From the NCBI GenBank assembly GCA_910586575.1, contig CAJUJQ010000011.1, positions 1 to 40,517 on the forward strand: 40,517 bases of DNA, given 5' to 3'. The notes below the pieces were generated by a model. The model was not told the origin of the DNA. It worked only from the letters and a program-made list of their open reading frames with translations, and made no database searches. The stretch is from an uncultured Clostridia bacterium (GTDB taxonomy: Bacteria; Bacillota; Clostridia; Oscillospirales; Butyricicoccaceae). Below, one piece after another: positions 38,707 to 40,517 of this stretch. Each line of letters opens with the position of its first letter. Position 1 is the first letter of the stretch. The position numbers were made by a program, and so were the translations under genes.

Positions 38707-39474
38707 TTACCGTTCGGTTCTCTGATATACTCTGACGTAGTCCACCGCAAATACGGCGTTTTCAAAGTCCGTCGTTTCGTCCGGATAGCCGACCCAATTC
38801 CCTCCGACCGCAAGATTCAGGATGATATACATAGCATGGTTGAATGGGGCTGGATACGGCGCGGCGCTTCCCGCACCCGCGGAAAACCAGTGCTTCGCTT
38901 CATGGAACAGCACGCCGTCCACGTACCAGCGGATGCGTCTCGGTTCCCATTCGACCGCGAAACGGTGATATTCCTCCGTAAAGTCGCCCTCACACAGCGT
39001 AACGGTCCCCTGGTTCTGTTCATGCGGAAGGCCATAATGCAGTGTGCCGTAATTGGTTTTTGTTTGGTTTCCCCAGATTTCCATAATGTCAATTTCACCG
39101 CATACCGGCCACTGCCCATATTGCGCCTCGTCCGTGGTCATCAGCCAGAAGGCGGGCAGGAATCCCTTGCCTTTCGGAACCTTTAGCCGGGCTTCAAACA
39201 GGCCGTATGTAAAGTCATGCTTATTCTGGGTCGAAATACGCCCGGAGGTATAGTGAATGTTTCCGTTCGGAAGGACCGTTTTCACCGGGCGAATGATTAA
39301 ATTGCCGTCCTGCACGCAGACTGTGTCAGGAGAGTCAATGTATTCCTGCCATTCTTCATTGACCCATCCCGGCTCGTGAAGCTCTACGTTCCAGCGGTTT
39401 CGATCCAGTTCAGGGCCGTGAAAATTGTCCTCAAAAATCAACTGATATGCTTCATATGAGAGCCTTTTCTGCAT
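38707..39474 (-). CDS. GH16 endo-beta-glucanase (laminarinase/lichenase type), cytoplasmic
   Basis: A 255-residue single-domain glycoside hydrolase family 16 enzyme. The catalytic motif EIDIME gives Glu127 (nucleophile), Asp129 and Glu132 (acid/base); the insertion form ExDxxE is the one typical of beta-1,3-glucanases. Other GH16 signs are TSGRISTQNKHDFTYGLFEA and the C-terminal NLAVGGNWVG. There is no signal peptide (MQKRLSYEAYQLIFEDNF), unlike most family members, so it should act on imported oligosaccharides inside the cell. AAAGGAGG lies 7 bases before the start. It sits between YesL/DUF624 and the GH94 phosphorylases in one operon, which supports a beta-1,3- or mixed-linkage glucan pathway. 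Confidence 0.92.
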   Translation of the reverse strand: MQKRLSYEAYQLIFEDNFHGPELDRNRWNVELHEPGWVNEEWQEYIDSPDTVCVQDGNLIIRPVKTVLPNGNIHYTSGRISTQNKHDFTYGLFEARLKVPKGKGFLPAFWLMTTDEAQYGQWPVCGEIDIMEIWGNQTKTNYGTLHYGLPHEQNQGTVTLCEGDFTEEYHRFAVEWEPRRIRWYVDGVLFHEAKHWFSAGAGSAAPYPAPFNHAMYIILNLAVGGNWVGYPDETTDFENAVFAVDYVRVYQRTER

Positions 39475-39488
39475 GATCTGGCCTCCTT

Positions 39489-40112
39489 TTACTTTGACAG
39501 TTTGTCAAAAATCTGACACAGATAAAACGAATTCAAATATGCGCTCGCCGCAATGCCGATCATCAGCCAGAACACCGCCAGAAGCCGGAATAATCCAGGG
39601 AGGAACACTGCAAGCAGCAGCGGGAGCAGGTTCACCGTTACCAGCAGGAAAGTGACCGGCAGATTTGCAGCGGCAAGCCGCCACGCATTTGCAAGATGCC
39701 GGGGGAATGTGTTTTCATATCTCGCAAGCAGCGGGAACAGATAACTGAGCAGCGCAGTAAGGAATGCGGCTGCAATCGCAAGAAAAACAAACGCTGCCGG
39801 TGAAAAGACCAGTGTTTCCGCTGTGAGTGCATAGTGCAGCAGCGCAAGCAGCAGTACGTCCACAAAAAGCAGCGGCGCTGCCGGTACAGACAGAGAAAAA
39901 TTCTCTCTCAGCGCGTGAAGGAAACAGCTGACGGGTTCGCTGTCCTCCTCCTGCATCATTTTAACGACTGCTGTGTATAGAGAAATAATGGCTGTACCAG
40001 CAGCTATCACTGTCAGGCTTAGAAATGCAGTAAGTACGTTCAGCAGCAGTAAATCGCATACTTTTGTCAAAAAACGCATGAAACGGCTGTCCGGCAGGAA
40101 TGCTCCCTTCAT
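39489..40112 (-). CDS. YesL-like DUF624 membrane protein
   Basis: A 207-residue integral membrane protein with about five hydrophobic segments (for example LLLLNVLTAFLSLTVIAAG and PLLFVDVLLLALLHYAL). The N-terminal half (FMRFLTKVCDLLLLNVLTAF) and the conserved ALRENFSLSVP region match the DUF624/YesL family, which is repeatedly encoded next to Firmicutes polysaccharide-uptake genes. Its biochemical role is unknown; an accessory role in sugar transport is usually assumed from context. It is the first gene of the GH16/GH94 operon, with AGGAGG upstream of the ATG at 40112 and a promoter at 40183-40212. Confidence 0.85.
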   Translation of the reverse strand: MKGAFLPDSRFMRFLTKVCDLLLLNVLTAFLSLTVIAAGTAIISLYTAVVKMMQEEDSEPVSCFLHALRENFSLSVPAAPLLFVDVLLLALLHYALTAETLVFSPAAFVFLAIAAAFLTALLSYLFPLLARYENTFPRHLANAWRLAAANLPVTFLLVTVNLLPLLLAVFLPGLFRLLAVFWLMIGIAASAYLNSFYLCQIFDKLSK

Positions 40113-40182
40113 GAAATCCCCTCCTGTCCCTATCGGTGATGTTATTGATGATATGACCCATTTTATACTAAAATAATGCCCA

Positions 40183-40212
40183 AATATATCAGGAGTGTGC
40201 TGGAAATGTCAA
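40183..40212 (-). promoter_or_regulatory. sigma-70-type promoter of the YesL/GH16/GH94 operon
   Basis: On the minus strand TTGACA (40212-40207) and TATATT (40188-40183) are separated by 18 bases. The leader to the start codon at 40112 is about 65 bases. Confidence 0.55.
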
Positions 40213-40245
40213 ATTCCTTGCATCGAAATCCTGAATTCAAAAATG

Positions 40246-40383
40246 TCATATGCTCGCAGTCCTTCCGTATGTCCAGCCTCTGTATGCTGCTGAGTCCAAT
40301 TCACCTTTGTCTTTAAGCCAACCTCTTTTGGGGATATCCATGTTGATTGCAGAGTTAAGTCCAAATTTGTGTGTAAAATGCAT
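40246..40383 (-). pseudogene. possible remnant of a coding sequence (45 codons)
   Basis: The minus strand encodes MHFTHKFGLNSAINMDIPKR and continues ...GWLKDKGELDSAAYRGWTYGRTASI to a stop at 40246. The composition is protein-like, but there is no ribosome-binding site before the ATG, and the frame upstream soon meets a stop and loses its protein-like look. I do not recognise a family. A C-terminal remnant or chance are both possible. Confidence 0.25.
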
Positions 40384-40517
40384 CAGGTAAATATTGGAAG
40401 CTCGAAAAGTGCGCTTGATTGGAACGAGAAATGACCAAGGTAGGGAAGTTGTCGCCAGCGGTAGCTTCCTTGATGGGGCGGCTTGTTAGCCTCCCAGCCT
40501 TGCAAAAAATGTGATTA

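Larger units (their letters stand above)
40113..40517. other. region upstream of the YesL/GH16/GH94 operon
   Basis: It contains the operon promoter (40183-40212) and a possible degenerate coding fragment (40246-40383, minus). From 40384 to the window edge I see no gene, hairpin or RNA. Confidence 0.5.

Overview
The window looks like the chromosome of a Gram-positive, S-layer-bearing member of the Clostridia, probably a gut relative of the Oscillospiraceae. This is inferred from strong AGGAGG-type ribosome-binding sites, SLH-anchored surface enzymes, a Firmicutes-style CUT1 sugar ABC transporter, a YesL/DUF624 protein, a Clostridia-type AraC regulator and moderately high GC. There are no rRNA or tRNA genes, no CRISPR array and no phage genes. 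Almost every gene concerns the sensing, cutting, import or phosphorolysis of polysaccharides.

Left part (1-25.8 kb), extracellular degradation and sensing. A signal-peptide SLH protein (1-468, minus) runs into what looks like the end of a mobile element at position 55. A LacI-type regulator (574-1656, minus) is divergent from a 2280-residue SLH-anchored GH2 beta-galactosidase (2450-9292); matching CG-centred palindromes lie on both sides of the shared intergenic region. Next come two hybrid sensor histidine kinases in one minus-strand operon (9775-14987), one membrane-bound and one soluble, perhaps followed by a 61-residue membrane peptide. A decayed gene fragment and a second copy of the mobile-element end lie at 15.2-15.5 kb. 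A second LacI regulator (15728-16801, minus) is divergent from a 2891-residue SLH-anchored protein (17078-25753) carrying two complete PL8 polysaccharide-lyase modules. Both giant enzymes have nearly the same SLH tail and are followed by the same 33-base hairpin.

Right part (26-40.1 kb), import and intracellular breakdown of an oligosaccharide, most likely a beta-glucan. A lipoprotein binding protein, two CUT1 permeases and a domain-swapped GH3 beta-glucosidase form one minus-strand operon (32360 down to 26613). A divergent AraC regulator (32606-33376) sits at its head. A second minus-strand operon (40112 down to 33571) encodes a YesL/DUF624 membrane protein, a GH16 beta-glucanase without a signal peptide, and two GH94 phosphorylases. 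The likely pathway is import of beta-1,3- or mixed-linkage oligoglucans, cytoplasmic trimming by GH16, phosphorolysis to glucose 1-phosphate by the GH94 enzymes, and hydrolysis by GH3. The transporter ATPase is not encoded here and must be supplied from elsewhere.

Points most worth following up are the tandem PL8 architecture, the LamG-like domains inserted inside other domains of both giant enzymes, the paired His/Cys repeats in the GH2 protein, the pseudo-receiver in the membrane kinase, and the repeated element ends that bracket the GH2/kinase segment.
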